From assembly GCA_031771865.1 (NCBI GenBank), contig JASISA010000010.1, positions 124,001 through 188,000 of the forward strand: a DNA stretch of 64,000 bases, given 5' to 3'. Position 1 is the stretch's first letter. Every line of letters starts with the position of its first letter. The translations under genes were made by a program, and so were the position numbers. The stretch comes from Nothophaeocryptopus gaeumannii (lineage: Eukaryota > Ascomycota > Dothideomycetes > Mycosphaerellales > Mycosphaerellaceae). The notes under the pieces are model-generated. The model worked only from the letters and a program-made list of their open reading frames with translations, made no database searches and was not told where the DNA came from. Shown in pieces: positions 1 to 10,231 of this stretch.

Positions 1-2
1 AT

Positions 3-971
3 ACCACCGACACCCAGATCTCCGTCACCAAGTCATGTATCGAGTGGGCAGTATCGCAGCGACAAGGCTTCCTGCGGCAAAGTCTCGAGGTTCGGTTGGC
101 AAATCTTTACTTCCAGACACAAGCCTACTACGATGCCCTCACTCTCATCAACAACCTGCTCAAGGAGCTGAAGCGATTAGATGACAAGCTGGTGTTGGTG
201 GAGGTTCAGCTCTTGGAAAGCAAGGTGTACCATGCATTGGGAAATGTTCCGAAAGGAAGAGCTGCGTTGACGAGCGCACGAACGAGTGCTGCGTCGGTAT
301 ACACACCACCACTTCTGCAGGCTGGTCTCGACATGCAGTCTGGACAACTGCACGCAGAGGATGGCGACTTCAACACTGCCTTCTCGTACTTCATCGAAGC
401 GATGGAAGGGTATCACTCTCAGGATGATGCCACCAAGGCCACGTCAGCTTTGCAGTACATGCTTCTCTGCAAGATCATGCTCAACCTCAAGGACGATGTC
501 GATGCTCTGATGACCTCGAAGCACGCGATCCGCTATGCTGGCAAGAATCTCGATGCAATGAAGGCTGTGGCACGCGCACACAATAACCGCAGTCTCGAGG
601 AATACGAGCAAGCTCTACACTCATACCGCTACGAGTTGGGCAGCGACCGGTTCATCGCCTCCCACCTGCGACGCCTCTACGACAGCATGCTGGAGCAGAA
701 CCTGATCAAGGTCATTGAGCCTTTCTCGCGCGTTGAGATCACCCACGTTGCACAGATGGTAGGACTAGATGTCGCACAAGTGGAGCGAAAACTGAGCCAG
801 ATGATCCTCGATCGAGTCATTATTGGTGTTCTCGATCAAGGCCAGGGCGTGCTTGAGATCTTCGAGGAGCCAGAGCGGGACAAGGGCTACGATGCCGCTC
901 TCGACACCATCTCGAAGCTGCACAGCGTGGTGGATGTGCTCTACACCAATCAGGCAAGTCTGCTGGAGTAA
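3..971 (+). CDS. RPN6: 26S proteasome regulatory subunit RPN6 (PSMD11), 3' part
   Basis: Non-ATPase lid subunit of the 26S proteasome, which bridges lid, base ATPases and core particle. The window holds only the C-terminal ~322 residues; the frame is open from the first bases and the family is about 420-435 residues, so the 5' end lies outside. Seen: a TPR-like helical array (LLVEVQLLESKVYHALGN-like block) followed by the PCI winged-helix region with VIEPFSRVEITHVAQMVGL and VERKLSQMILD, matching the conserved PSMD11 C-terminus in order and spacing. No intron is needed in this part. ATG-less upstream codons continue the same protein (IEWAVSQRQGFLRQSLE), so position 96 is not a start. Identification is secure. 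Confidence 0.95.
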   Translation, partial: TTDTQISVTKSCIEWAVSQRQGFLRQSLEVRLANLYFQTQAYYDALTLINNLLKELKRLDDKLVLVEVQLLESKVYHALGNVPKGRAALTSARTSAASVYTPPLLQAGLDMQSGQLHAEDGDFNTAFSYFIEAMEGYHSQDDATKATSALQYMLLCKIMLNLKDDVDALMTSKHAIRYAGKNLDAMKAVARAHNNRSLEEYEQALHSYRYELGSDRFIASHLRRLYDSMLEQNLIKVIEPFSRVEITHVAQMVGLDVAQVERKLSQMILDRVIIGVLDQGQGVLEIFEEPERDKGYDAALDTISKLHSVVDVLYTNQASLLE

Positions 972-1408
972 GCTGGACTATCCTACCACCATACGAGATT
1001 CACGATTGCTGGTCGTGTACTATAGTAGTGGCATAGCATTAGATCAGCCAGCGCGCATTCGCAGCGCATGCGCGATGTACGAAATACGAAAGCATTGAAG
1101 TTGATCAGGTCACATACAAAGCTCGCTGGGCGTTGCCACAAAGGACGTAGCGTCGGTCGCTCTTGCAGCTTCTCTCGTGCGAGGCTAGACCCTAATTGGT
1201 CGGCCGACCGGTCTTTCGTCACAAACTCCGATCTCGGCTTGGCGCGGGCGACTCAAAGCTTCTCAAACTGTGGAGCGCGATGGAGCGTCATCTATCGACT
1301 TGAACTCCTGAAGCAAATACACACAACAGCCTACACCATCACCAAAACCTGACGAGAAGCTTATCGTCTACAAAACCACCCTCGACAAACCATTGAAACT
1401 TGCCCACG
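972..1408. other. intergenic, RPN6 3' end and ISU1 promoter
   Basis: About 440 bp without a supported gene. It must hold the RPN6 terminator and the ISU1 promoter and leader. The short open frames on both strands here have no recognisable protein and no splice logic. Confidence 0.6.
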
Positions 1409-2079
1409 ATGTTCAAGCGCGTCCTCGCCGCCGCTCCGGCGCAAGCTTCCTCTGCTCTCCGCACAGCAGCCACTAGCACCGCTCGACCACAATTTGTCCG
1501 CGCCGTCGCGCCTGCGACACAACAAGTCTCTGCGCGACGATCATATCACGAGAAGGTCCTCGACCACTACAACAACCCTCGAAATGTCGGTTCGATGCAG
1601 AAGAACGACACAGACGTCGGAACGGGACTCGTCGGTGCACCGGCATGCGGAGACGTGATGAAGCTTCAGATCAAGGTCGACCCACATAACGACACCATCA
1701 CCGATGTCAAGTTCAAGACGTTTGGATGCGGGTCGGCGATTGCGAGTTCCAGTTATTTGACTGAATTGGTGAGAGGTATGACATTGGAGCAGGCCGGTCG
1801 AATAAGAAATACAGAGATTGCGAAGGAGCTTTGCTTGCCGCCTGTGAAGCGTAAGTCATCAATAGCATATCGTCATGACGGGGAGCAGAGTATACTGATA
1901 ATATTCTGATAGTTCATTGCTCTATGCTTGCGGAGGACGCCATCAAGTCCGCCATTAGCAACTACTACACCAAGAACCCCAAAGCGAGGGCAACCGACCT
2001 TGGTGGCACCGGTGCTGCTATGCCCAAGATTGAGATTGAGAAGCTCCCCGCTGATGCGCCGGCCGCGGCTGCTGCGTAG
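1409..2079 (+). CDS. ISU1: mitochondrial iron-sulfur cluster assembly scaffold ISU1 (IscU)
   Basis: Scaffold on which Nfs1, frataxin and Yah1 build [2Fe-2S] clusters in the mitochondrial matrix. Two exons, 1409-1850 and 1913-2079, with one 62-nt GTAAGT..TAG intron; spliced product 202 aa. Residues 1-~48 form an Arg/Ala/Ser-rich presequence ending near RRSYHEKVLDHYNNPRNVG, where mature Isu begins. All three cluster-binding cysteines are present (APACGDV, FGCGSA, and HCSM, which is encoded just after the splice), as is the Hsp70 (Ssq1) recognition motif LPPVK, which the intron splits. Start chosen at the ATG at 1409; the upstream in-frame TTG is not needed. An Ala-rich tail (APAAAAA) ends the protein. 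Confidence 0.96.
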
Positions 2080-2798
2080 AGCGCCGACGAGAATGACTTT
2101 GCCTGATGAAGGCCCAAGCAAATTGAATATCTTCTTTGTCAATAATTGCTTTTAGCGGGAGGTTGCACATATGGCGTTGCTCTCTCGAAATGGAAGGACA
2201 GAAGGCAGTCTCAAGTGTCTGAATATCAGAAAGTAAAACAGATTGTGATGAACATCTTCTCGGAAACAAATGAAGAAACCATAACTGGTGCTCATTCGCT
2301 ATTTCTTTGCTGATGTTTCGAACTAAGATAAGTGGTTGGCTGATTTATCACGCCACCACGGTTTTGTGCATCAATGTCCGTCTGATATACCTTTCCTTCC
2401 TATCTGATGAAGCTCATTCGTCTTGAGAGCGCTTCTAAGTGGTATTCCTATGTTGCTCGTTATCTGAGGTACGGTAATTCTAGACCATCTGACGGCGGCT
2501 GTACCTGCGGAGTTCAACTGCGATCTTCAGCCGCGGCCTCGCACCTCACCTCCACCCTTCCTGGTTCGTATCTCGTTGCCTGCGTCTAGTAGCGGGTCAA
2601 TGACACGCCGCGATACGCGAATGCTGATGCTCATGCTCCCACACTTTCCCGTGCGTAGCGAAGGAGGGCGATCTCGTGCTCCCGAGAGAATCTGATAGTC
2701 ATGGACGGATGTTCAGACTTCCTCCGTTCCGTGCACGACTTCCACATCTACGCCGGCTCGTGAAAGCAAGGACAGGCTACTGAGAGGCACTTTACGCG
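2080..2798. other. intergenic region
   Basis: About 720 bp between two plus-strand genes. It contains the ISU1 3' UTR and the promoter of the next gene. A 60-codon open frame (2407-2589) has no recognisable features. I see no RNA gene or repeat. Confidence 0.5.
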
Positions 2799-4265
2799 AT
2801 GGGTGCTTTGAAGGATATTGAGACGTTCCTCACATCTCGAGAGAAACTCAACGATGATGGCGTTCCATCCATGTCAATGGCTATTCTGGAAGATCCAGCA
2901 GGTGAAATCCAGAACCACATCATCACCAATGGAGACAACGACACGGACACGGTCTATCAGGCATGCAGCATCTCGAAAGCGTTAACTGCGTTAGCTGTTG
3001 CGAAGCTCATCGACCAAGGTCTGCTTTCCTACGAGACCAAAGTTATTGACTATGTATCCTGGGATATCCTGAACGCGATCGTCGACACGAAGACAGAGCA
3101 CCTGCTCGAATATGTCACGGTCGGCCATCTAGTATCTCATACCTCGGGCCTCTCACAGCATGGCTTTGCAGGCTACGTTGGCGAGCCACCTGGGTGTCAA
3201 GAAATCTTCTCTGGCAAGCCACCCTCCAACACCCCGAGAATACGATTCAACAGCCTCCCAGGCGGTCAAGTGAGCTACTCGGGCGGCGGCTTCACACTTC
3301 TCCAAATTCTCCTCGAGCAGCTCCTGAAGAAGGCTTTCCCGCAGATCATGCAAGAAGTTGTCCTCCAACCTCTGGGCATGACACGCAGCCGCTACGGAGA
3401 CCTCGAACCAGGAGAGAACAACTACGCTCGGGCATATTCTACAGCCTACACGCTTGGTACATTTGCAAACCTGAGAGGCTACCATCGTTTCCCTGAACTC
3501 GCTGCTGCCGGCCTCTGGACAACACCTACTGATCTCCTCAAAGCCGTGTCGGCTATCCAACGCTCCTTGTATTCTCCAGACGGCTTCTTGACACCACACA
3601 CTGCCCACACGATGCTCACGCCCGTCTTGTCCAATGACCCTAAGCTGTCAATGGCCATGGGCTGGGGCTCGGATGACACATTCTTTGCACACGCAGGCGA
3701 CAATGATCCGGGCTATCAATGTTACGTCGTAGGCGCCCACAGCTTGCCTAAAACACCTCAGGGCGGAAACGAGAAGAGTTTGGCAAGCGTGTCAATCATG
3801 TGTAATTCTTCTATCGCTTTCCCGACGATCAAGAGGACTGTTGCTGCCATCTTCACTCTAAGAGGCTGGCCCCTCTATTCCTCCCTTCCCTGTAACTTTG
3901 GCTCCCTATGCGAAATCGTTCCTTTCACAGGTCCAGACGGCATTCTTTTGGGAAATGAATGGAAAGCTTTCATCGGACACTGGCGAGCAGATACCTCCTC
4001 AGATCCCTCCGCGAGCACGGATGAGTACGAAATCTACGACGACGAGGGAACACCCATGATCGCATTTGATGGAGTCGAAGAGCCTATGAGGTTGATGCCT
4101 GGCGCGCTGTATTGGAAGGCTAACAGAAGGGATCCAAGGTTTACATTTGTGGTACAGGGGTTGGAAATGGCGTTGAGCTTGGTTTGTGACGCGGAGGTTG
4201 GGGGACCGGGACGCAGGATTGATTTGGTGCAAGAAAGGGTTACCACATTATGGAGAGTGAGATGA
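2799..4265 (+). CDS. beta-lactamase-related serine hydrolase (class C / PBP-like)
   Basis: Single-exon protein of 488 aa of the beta-lactamase/transpeptidase-like superfamily, which in fungi includes esterases and metabolite-modifying hydrolases. Seen: the nucleophile motif SxxK as SISK in ACSISKALTALAVAKL (about residue 65), the second motif as YSG in QVSYSGGGFTLLQ, and the third as HAG in FFAHAGDNDPGY, in the expected order and spacing. A ~120-residue C-terminal extension resembles the lipocalin-like tail common in this family. No signal peptide, so probably cytosolic. The substrate cannot be told from sequence. Start ATG at 2799 is the first in frame. Confidence 0.85.
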   Translation: MGALKDIETFLTSREKLNDDGVPSMSMAILEDPAGEIQNHIITNGDNDTDTVYQACSISKALTALAVAKLIDQGLLSYETKVIDYVSWDILNAIVDTKTEHLLEYVTVGHLVSHTSGLSQHGFAGYVGEPPGCQEIFSGKPPSNTPRIRFNSLPGGQVSYSGGGFTLLQILLEQLLKKAFPQIMQEVVLQPLGMTRSRYGDLEPGENNYARAYSTAYTLGTFANLRGYHRFPELAAAGLWTTPTDLLKAVSAIQRSLYSPDGFLTPHTAHTMLTPVLSNDPKLSMAMGWGSDDTFFAHAGDNDPGYQCYVVGAHSLPKTPQGGNEKSLASVSIMCNSSIAFPTIKRTVAAIFTLRGWPLYSSLPCNFGSLCEIVPFTGPDGILLGNEWKAFIGHWRADTSSDPSASTDEYEIYDDEGTPMIAFDGVEEPMRLMPGALYWKANRRDPRFTFVVQGLEMALSLVCDAEVGGPGRRIDLVQERVTTLWRVR

Positions 4266-4345
4266 GATCTGATCGACTTGATGGAGGGTTCTAGGACGGT
4301 TGCGTTCCACTGCGGGGGACGATAAACGCATAGAGAAGCTCGACA

Positions 4346-5170
4346 TCAATTCGGCAACTTCCCTCTCTCCGCTGGGAGATTCAACTTCATGAAACGATCA
4401 GTCCCATCCTCCGTCAGTCCGCCTCTCGCAGTCAAGGATCCTTGCGTCTCGAAAATCATAGCCGCCTCATCGTTCTCATGTAAGAAACTATACGTCCGAA
4501 GTTCGGCCTCATTCCACCTGGGCACAATCACATCAGCACATTTCAGAGATGGGACAGGATCAGGGTCTCACTGTAACTCACCAAGGCGTCGTCTGCTCTC
4601 CCTTATCATCCACATCACCAGTCAGGAAATGATTAAAGAACCCGTGACTAACCAGGCAAATCTCCTTCTCCGGCCGCGCCTTGATGAACTTACGCAACTT
4701 CTTCGCTCGCTCGTTCACGACTTTCGGATCCACAGAAAACTCGCCAGTCTTTTCGTACCACTCAGCCTTCAAGAAATGGAAATCGACGCCATCGCCAAAC
4801 TCTTCTTTTAAAACATTTGGGTCCGAGCCTGTATCCGCCGGTGTCGAAGACACTTCTTCAGCATGTGGAATTGCGATGATTTGCAGCCCTCGAGCGACGC
4901 ATGGTGCGAAGGATATTTGGCATGTCTGTATGGCCCTTCTCAAAGGAGAAGCGAGTAATAACTCAACCTGTACTCTGTCAGTCTCATCCAAGTGCTCTGG
5001 GGGTTGAACTATCGTACGGTATCATGATGCTGAAATGCCTCACATCTATCTCGACATTGTTGCTCGCCTTTAGGCGTCAGGCTCGGATCGTGAATCAAAT
5101 GCCCATCTTTATTGACTTCTGCTGAATGGAAGCCTTGACCATGGCGCATGACATGAAGGACTGGAGGCAT
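4346..5170 (-). CDS. histidine phosphatase superfamily (phosphoglycerate mutase-like) protein
   Basis: Three exons on the minus strand: 5170-5018, 4967-4582 and 4517-4346, with introns of 50 and 64 nt; product 236 aa. Seen: the catalytic RHG signature near the N-terminus (VLHVMRHGQGFHSAE), the SPLRRAIQT block, and the second catalytic histidine in CLVSHGFFNHFLTGD. This is the fungal phosphatase-like branch of the phosphoglycerate mutase fold rather than the glycolytic enzyme, which is longer and better conserved. Start chosen at the ATG opening MPPVLHVMRHG; an upstream ATG at 5326 in the same frame would add 52 residues of non-conserved sequence. Substrate unknown. Confidence 0.86.
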
Positions 5171-5643
5171 TATCGGCTCAGTGGATTCAAAAATGTATGT
5201 ACTGGGTCTAAGGATGTGATCCCGTTGATGTTCGGTATGTCGTTTCAAAGTGGAAGCGAGTGTAGTTTGTACAAATCTATGTTTATTCACGTTCATGTTA
5301 TCGTCACAGTGGTAGTGGTCTTTCATTGCTCAACCCAGATATCGTTGATTTTAGCTCGGGATTTCGCGCTACACTTCGTCGTCATCATGCAGCGGCACCT
5401 AATCTGTTAGATAAAGCAAAATTGTGGACTACAACCATCTGGGATCTCGTGAGATTATGATTAGTGACAGGACTACGATGCGCCATGCATAGAAGATGGC
5501 AGGATAGACCGTAGAATAGACTCAGTATGCGCCATGCCTTGATAAGTCTCAGTTGATTGACTACAATCGCAGCGCACTTGTATGTCTCCCTAATAATACA
5601 GTCCAGTCCAGCCTCACTTTCCGCCCAGTTCTCAGTTCAGGCC
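5171..5643. other. intergenic region
   Basis: About 470 bp between two minus-strand genes. It holds the terminator of the secreted protein gene and the promoter of the histidine phosphatase. No gene, RNA or repeat recognised. Confidence 0.5.
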
Positions 5644-6827
5644 TCACAAATCAACCTTCACATCCTCACAGGGAACCACTGTCCCCGACTTATCCCAATC
5701 GCCCTCACAATCCCCACTACCACTCCCAATCTTCCACCCATCACTCGAAACATCAAGCGCAATCGAATCGCCATTGACATCCGTCCCAAGCTTGCACTTC
5801 GAAAGCTCACTGACCCAATTCTTACGATTGCCATGCTCGATCAGAATCACCCAGCGTTCCGAGTAGGTCTTCTTGGCGCTGCTTTCGTAGTAAAAAGGAG
5901 CTGGAGATGTCTTCCCGGAGTCGATACCGACGGTCTTGCGTTGATTTGCGGGATCTTCGACTTCGAGACGTGGGTTGAGGAAGATTGTGGCATTGACGGC
6001 ATGGTTGAGGTTGTTTTGGACCTTCAATGTATCAGTAAAGAATACCTCCCGAGTTCGGCTGCCTACCTACCTGGACGAACGTGAAAGCGTTGAGCTTATA
6101 ATCTGATTTGGTCGGAAACCAGTCAACAACCCCGGTGCACTGCGTGGCCGTACTTCGTCAGTCTCCATGAGATCGCATGCGGGTTGGTGAACTGACCGGT
6201 TTTTCTACATCTGTGCCAGCTGCATAGATCTTAACAACGCCGCCCTTTTGGACGAGCACGATAGACTGGTGGTCTTGCGTGCCGTGGCCTTCCAGCTCGA
6301 TCGGGCAGGTGATGATGTTGCTGGAAAGCGAGCGGGTGGAGTCGTCAAACTTGACAGTAACTCTCCAGCGGTCCCAATCGGCTCTTACTATTGCTGAAGT
6401 CAGTATCACGTTGCCTTTGACTCGCCTTGTGCATGAAGGCCTTACAGCTTTCCCAGTAGTGTTTCGCTTGATCACTTGAGCCACCCGCTGGTGTCGTCTC
6501 ATTCCAATCCAAAACGTCAATCTTCTCAATCTTGCTCGATGATCCACGCTCGTGATAGAGCGAAAATAGTGCCGGACCAGCCATCTCATTCTGAACGTGG
6601 ACAACCGAAGTCAGAAGCGTGTTGTCTGGCCACTCCTGAGTGCAGACACTCTTGGGATTCGCATCTTCGAGCTCATCAATGCGCGCTCGCAGTTCCGCAT
6701 TCTCGAGCTCCAGAGACAAGATCTCGGCGTCTGTCTTCTGTAGTTGTTGCTGTTGGCGCACAGCGGGAGTGCCGTAGCATCTTTGCGACGCGAGAAAGCC
6801 GAGTGTGAAAAGTGCGGATGTCTTCAT
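5644..6827 (-). CDS. secreted protein of unknown function with N-terminal coiled coil
   Basis: Four exons on the minus strand (6827-6446, 6393-6197, 6139-6071, 6021-5644) with introns of 52, 57 and 49 nt; product 341 aa. The ATG chosen starts a signal peptide (MKTSALFTLGFLASQRCYG). A Gln-rich, heptad-patterned segment follows (DAEILSLELENAELRARIDEL), then a beta-rich domain with six or more cysteines, including paired ones near the C-terminus (SKCKLGTDV, GDCEGD, VPCEDV). I do not recognise the family. The spliced frame is internally consistent: the 23-codon third exon joins FTFVQ to VQNNLNHAVNAT without a break. Probably extracellular or cell-wall associated. Confidence 0.75.
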
Positions 6828-7465
6828 TCTGGAGATCGTTGCTGATCGTACCTGGGCTTTTCTGGGAAAGCTCAAGATTGCACGAATTCAATTCAATGGA
6901 CCTCGCTTGCTTCATATGAGAATCGAATTGCGGATTCCGTTTACTTTTTTCGAAAGCCTCAAGGAAGCCCGCCAACCCCTCTGCTCGCGACCATAGGCTG
7001 CCGACTTCCCACGTGTGCGCCTCTTCATGTTCTCGAAGCTTCATGTTTGAGACAAGATATCTCAACGGGGCCCTGTTAGTGGTGAGCTTCTACCATCGTT
7101 TGAGGGGTGCAGGTATCCATGAAGTCTACAAGTCATACCGCCAATTGTAAGGTAGTGTATATTGGAGGTCAGGAGCCGGTGGCTGGCTCTTTCGCTTGTC
7201 CAGGCTCAATGTAGATGTCGGACAATCGATGTGAGATGCAGGGTCAGTATTACAGAGCTCGAGAGCTGACGCCACCAGGGCTGATGCGATGGTGACTGAG
7301 AGGTGTCGCCAGACAAAGTGTGGCGCATCGCATATGCAGAGTGGCCTAAGCTTGAGGAACAGTCAGCTCATACACTGTGTTCGAACATTGAATTCGTACT
7401 TACAACTCCGGACCAGTTGCAAATGATGATCTCCAAGATGGTCAAGCGTGTTCTCATAGCGACCA
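6828..7465. other. intergenic region
   Basis: About 640 bp upstream of the secreted protein gene. A minus-strand open frame of 129 codons (7065-6676) overlaps that gene's first exon and has no recognisable domain; I treat it as fortuitous. No repeat or RNA gene seen. Confidence 0.5.
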
Positions 7466-8074
7466 TCATTGGAACTGATTCCTCGAGAACATGATCCTCA
7501 CAGGCTCCATCTCCCTATTTGTCTCCTCCTCCTCATCGCTATTGCCCTTCGGGAGCCATGGCTGAACGTACTTCTGAACATACTCATCTGGCAGCCCGAG
7601 ACACTTTGCATCTCTCATCGCCTTCCGTATCCACACAACATACGCATCTGAGATCTTTCCATCCTCAAGCCTCTTTTCATCAACGTATACCAAAGCAAGG
7701 ACTTTCTGCTGGGTCTCCGAGCCATTTGGATTCAGCCTCATGACTTCGAGATATTTTCTCGAGGTCTCATCAGGCACAAGATTGTCTTCATCGAGATCTG
7801 CCTCATCGCGCCCCGTTATGAAACACAGAGCTCCGTAGACTTCATCGCCTGGACTAGGAACGATGTTGGCAAACCCGGTGCTATTGACCATCCACTTCCA
7901 GTCCTGGAGCTTTGCGAGACCGCAGGCAAGTGAATCTGGATGGCGGCCTTTCATTGTCTGGGGTGAAAGATTGGAGCTGAAGCTGAAGTAGAGCTTACTG
8001 AGTTGGTTTGAGGCCTGGCTGCGAGAGACATGGTTCCAGGATTTTGGAGTTGAGCTGGCAGTATGCGTGAACAT
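7466..8074 (-). CDS. gamma-glutamylcyclotransferase-like protein with altered active site
   Basis: Single-exon protein of 202 aa of the GGCT/AIG2 fold. Seen: the N-terminal loop as LYFSFSSNLSPQTM (family YGSN, here SSN), then LQDWKWMVNSTGFANIVPSPGDEVYGALCF, which matches the core strand order of GGCT. In human GGCT the catalytic Glu lies in SLDEQEG; here the aligned stretch is DLDEDNL, so the Glu position appears to be Asn and the Gly a Leu. The protein may bind rather than cyclise gamma-glutamyl substrates. The ATG at 8074 is preferred; an in-frame ATG at 8284 would run into the neighbouring GH3 gene's end. No signal peptide. Confidence 0.78.
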   Translation of the reverse strand: MFTHTASSTPKSWNHVSRSQASNQLSKLYFSFSSNLSPQTMKGRHPDSLACGLAKLQDWKWMVNSTGFANIVPSPGDEVYGALCFITGRDEADLDEDNLVPDETSRKYLEVMRLNPNGSETQQKVLALVYVDEKRLEDGKISDAYVVWIRKAMRDAKCLGLPDEYVQKYVQPWLPKGNSDEEEETNREMEPVRIMFSRNQFQ

Positions 8075-8280
8075 TGTGAAGGTGGTTTGCAGGTCGATGG
8101 AGTTGTGTATCGCTATCGTGCTGGTAACGCTTTTGTTATGCTTGATATGCACAAATGCGCAGTCGCGAGAGAACACCTCGGTAGAGGTCTTGAGCTCGCG
8201 AGGCGTGGGGCTATTCCTCGCCTGGAAGTCATAGCCGATACTTGTGATGAGTTTCTTGTAATATCGAACTTTACTGCCCT

Positions 8281-10231
8281 TCATAAGGTCCCTGATCGTG
8301 GGTTTGTCTCACCAAAAAGGATCTCAACCACAGCGTTTGCGGTGTACTTGCCTCCAAGCAAAGTGTACAAGATAGCATTCGCACGGAATGTTGAGTTGCT
8401 CAATGCAAATGCTTGACCTCCACGGATGACCAGTATGTTAGGAATCAGCACCGCGTCGAGTAGTTGCTGCTGGAGGCCTGGCAAGCCTAGCACGGCGTGC
8501 GTAGACCACTCTTCGTCCGTCCGCTTCGAGGCCGCCCAAGGAAACTCGGTATTTAGAGACAACGAACCCAGCGAGATGACAGCCAGACCAGCAGCCTCAG
8601 CAGTAAAGACTGCTTGGTCGATACCAGGAGAGTTGTTTGTGTCAATTACATCGACCCCCTCCACGCATTGGACGTTCGAAGCTCCAAGCTTGTTTCTGAG
8701 GCTGGCGAGAAGAGTTTGAGAGGTGTCAGTGTAATCATTGGCAACGTATGAGCCTGCATTGACAATGTCAGACAGCGGTCTAAGCACAGCACTTTTGGAT
8801 GTTAGATTATCCGCTAACGGCGGAGTACCATCGTTTTCTAGCAGTACTACAGCCTCTCTTGAGATAGCCTTATTCATTTGAAGGTGAGCCGAAGATCGCA
8901 GCGTCTGGCCAAGTTCGTCCAGACTGGGCAGTGGTAGATCAAACTGACCAGTGGCGAATTTTATAACAGTATCTGGCGGACCGCTGCGTCCACGAGCTTG
9001 GTGACCGCTAAGTTTGCGGTAAAGTTGAAGAGCGTTGGAAAGGCAGCGTTCGTTGCCGGAGTAGATGGACACAGCTCGAGCTGCAGACCAGCTTCGAGGG
9101 CAATCAGCGCGGTATCAGATTTCGAAATTGCAACGAGAGACTGCGTGTGTAGGTGAATGATCTCCAGTGAATCAGACATGATGAGACCATCAAAGCCGAT
9201 CGTAATTCGTAAGATGTCTCGAAGCATGAAGCTAGAAAGCAAGTCAGCGGAGCTCCTGTTCATCTCTTGGGAACGAGGCAGCACCTGTTGGCAGCAATTG
9301 TTGCCTGGTCAACACTTGCATAAGAGGCCATGAGAGACAGGGATTTCCATTCTTTGATGACCTTGATGAATGGCGCAGCTAGGTCGTTGAAGATGTGGTT
9401 GATCCCGCCGAACATGCTCGCAGTGTTGACGCCACCACTGGACTCTCCATATACGAAGTGCTTCACGGTCGTCGCGATTTTGCTGTAACCCTTTTCGTCG
9501 ACTTGCTGCATGATCGACACGTACTTGCTGCCGAACGTACCGACCAAGTACGGACCCTCGCCGTGCCTGCGAATCGCTAGCAAGTATGCCGTGGTCTACT
9601 GCATGAATCAAGATACATTTCGCCCACTCGGCCATTCTTGGGGTCTCTACCTAGTTCGAGCTCTGGCGACAGGACCCATGAGACGCCTGAGGCGCGGTTC
9701 TTTTCGCGAATGGCAGAGATGGTATCACCACAGAGGAATATTTCCCAAGTAGCCCCCATCGACAGAGTGCCTGAACACAAGGTGGTGTCATGGAGTAGTG
9801 GACCGTTGACCGAGTCTGTCAGAGTGATGTACGGAATGCCGAGCCGGCTGGAGTTGGTCTGCTCTTTCCGTACAGTGTTGACCAGAGGAAGCATCTCGAT
9901 GGGCCGGTTTAGCATACTGCCGAATCCTGAAAATTGTTCCATCATCGAACAAAACGACATCAAAAGAGACTTGCAACTTACCAATGTTACCATTGCTAAG
10001 AGCTCGGGTCCCATCATAGACAGCCCGGTTGAAGGTTAAGTTCGCGCTGAACAGACGTCGAATACCACCCATTTGCCTGACCTTTTCCTCCCAGGTCATC
10101 TGGGCCAGTAAGTCAGAGGCTCGCTCGCTAGGTGAGTATGAAGAATTGAGATAGACTGTGCCATTACCCGATGCTGCCACATCTGCGGCTTGTAGAAAGA
10201 GCTGACAGGGGAGAGTCAAGGGAAGCATCAT
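8281..10231 (-). pseudogene. glycoside hydrolase family 3 protein, frame-broken and shortened
   Basis: Secreted GH3-like enzyme. Exons on the minus strand: 10231-9982, 9926-9617, 9566-9285 and 9231-8281, with introns of 55, 50 and 53 nt that restore homology at each junction. Seen: MTWEEKVRQMGGIRRLF, GIPYITLTDSVNG, the substrate-binding KHFVYGESSGG block, and the nucleophile Asp in GFDGLIMSD. At 8965-8966 the frame slips by one base: the reading ...AVRQIL meets TAA while the next frame continues directly with IKFATGQFDLPLPSL, as in intact relatives. It then stops at 8281 soon after the NILVIRGGQAF and EILFGETNP blocks, earlier than usual. A pseudogene or a sequencing error. A short hydrophobic N-terminus (MMLPLTLPCQLFL) could be a weak signal peptide; a further 5' exon is possible. 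Confidence 0.8.

Noticed and set aside
5011..5017. Apparent stop in the histidine phosphatase
   Set aside because: It lies at the start of a 50-nt GT..AG intron; the exons join in frame.
6676..7065. 129-codon minus-strand frame upstream of the secreted protein gene
   Set aside because: Overlaps that gene's first exon in another frame and shows no domain.
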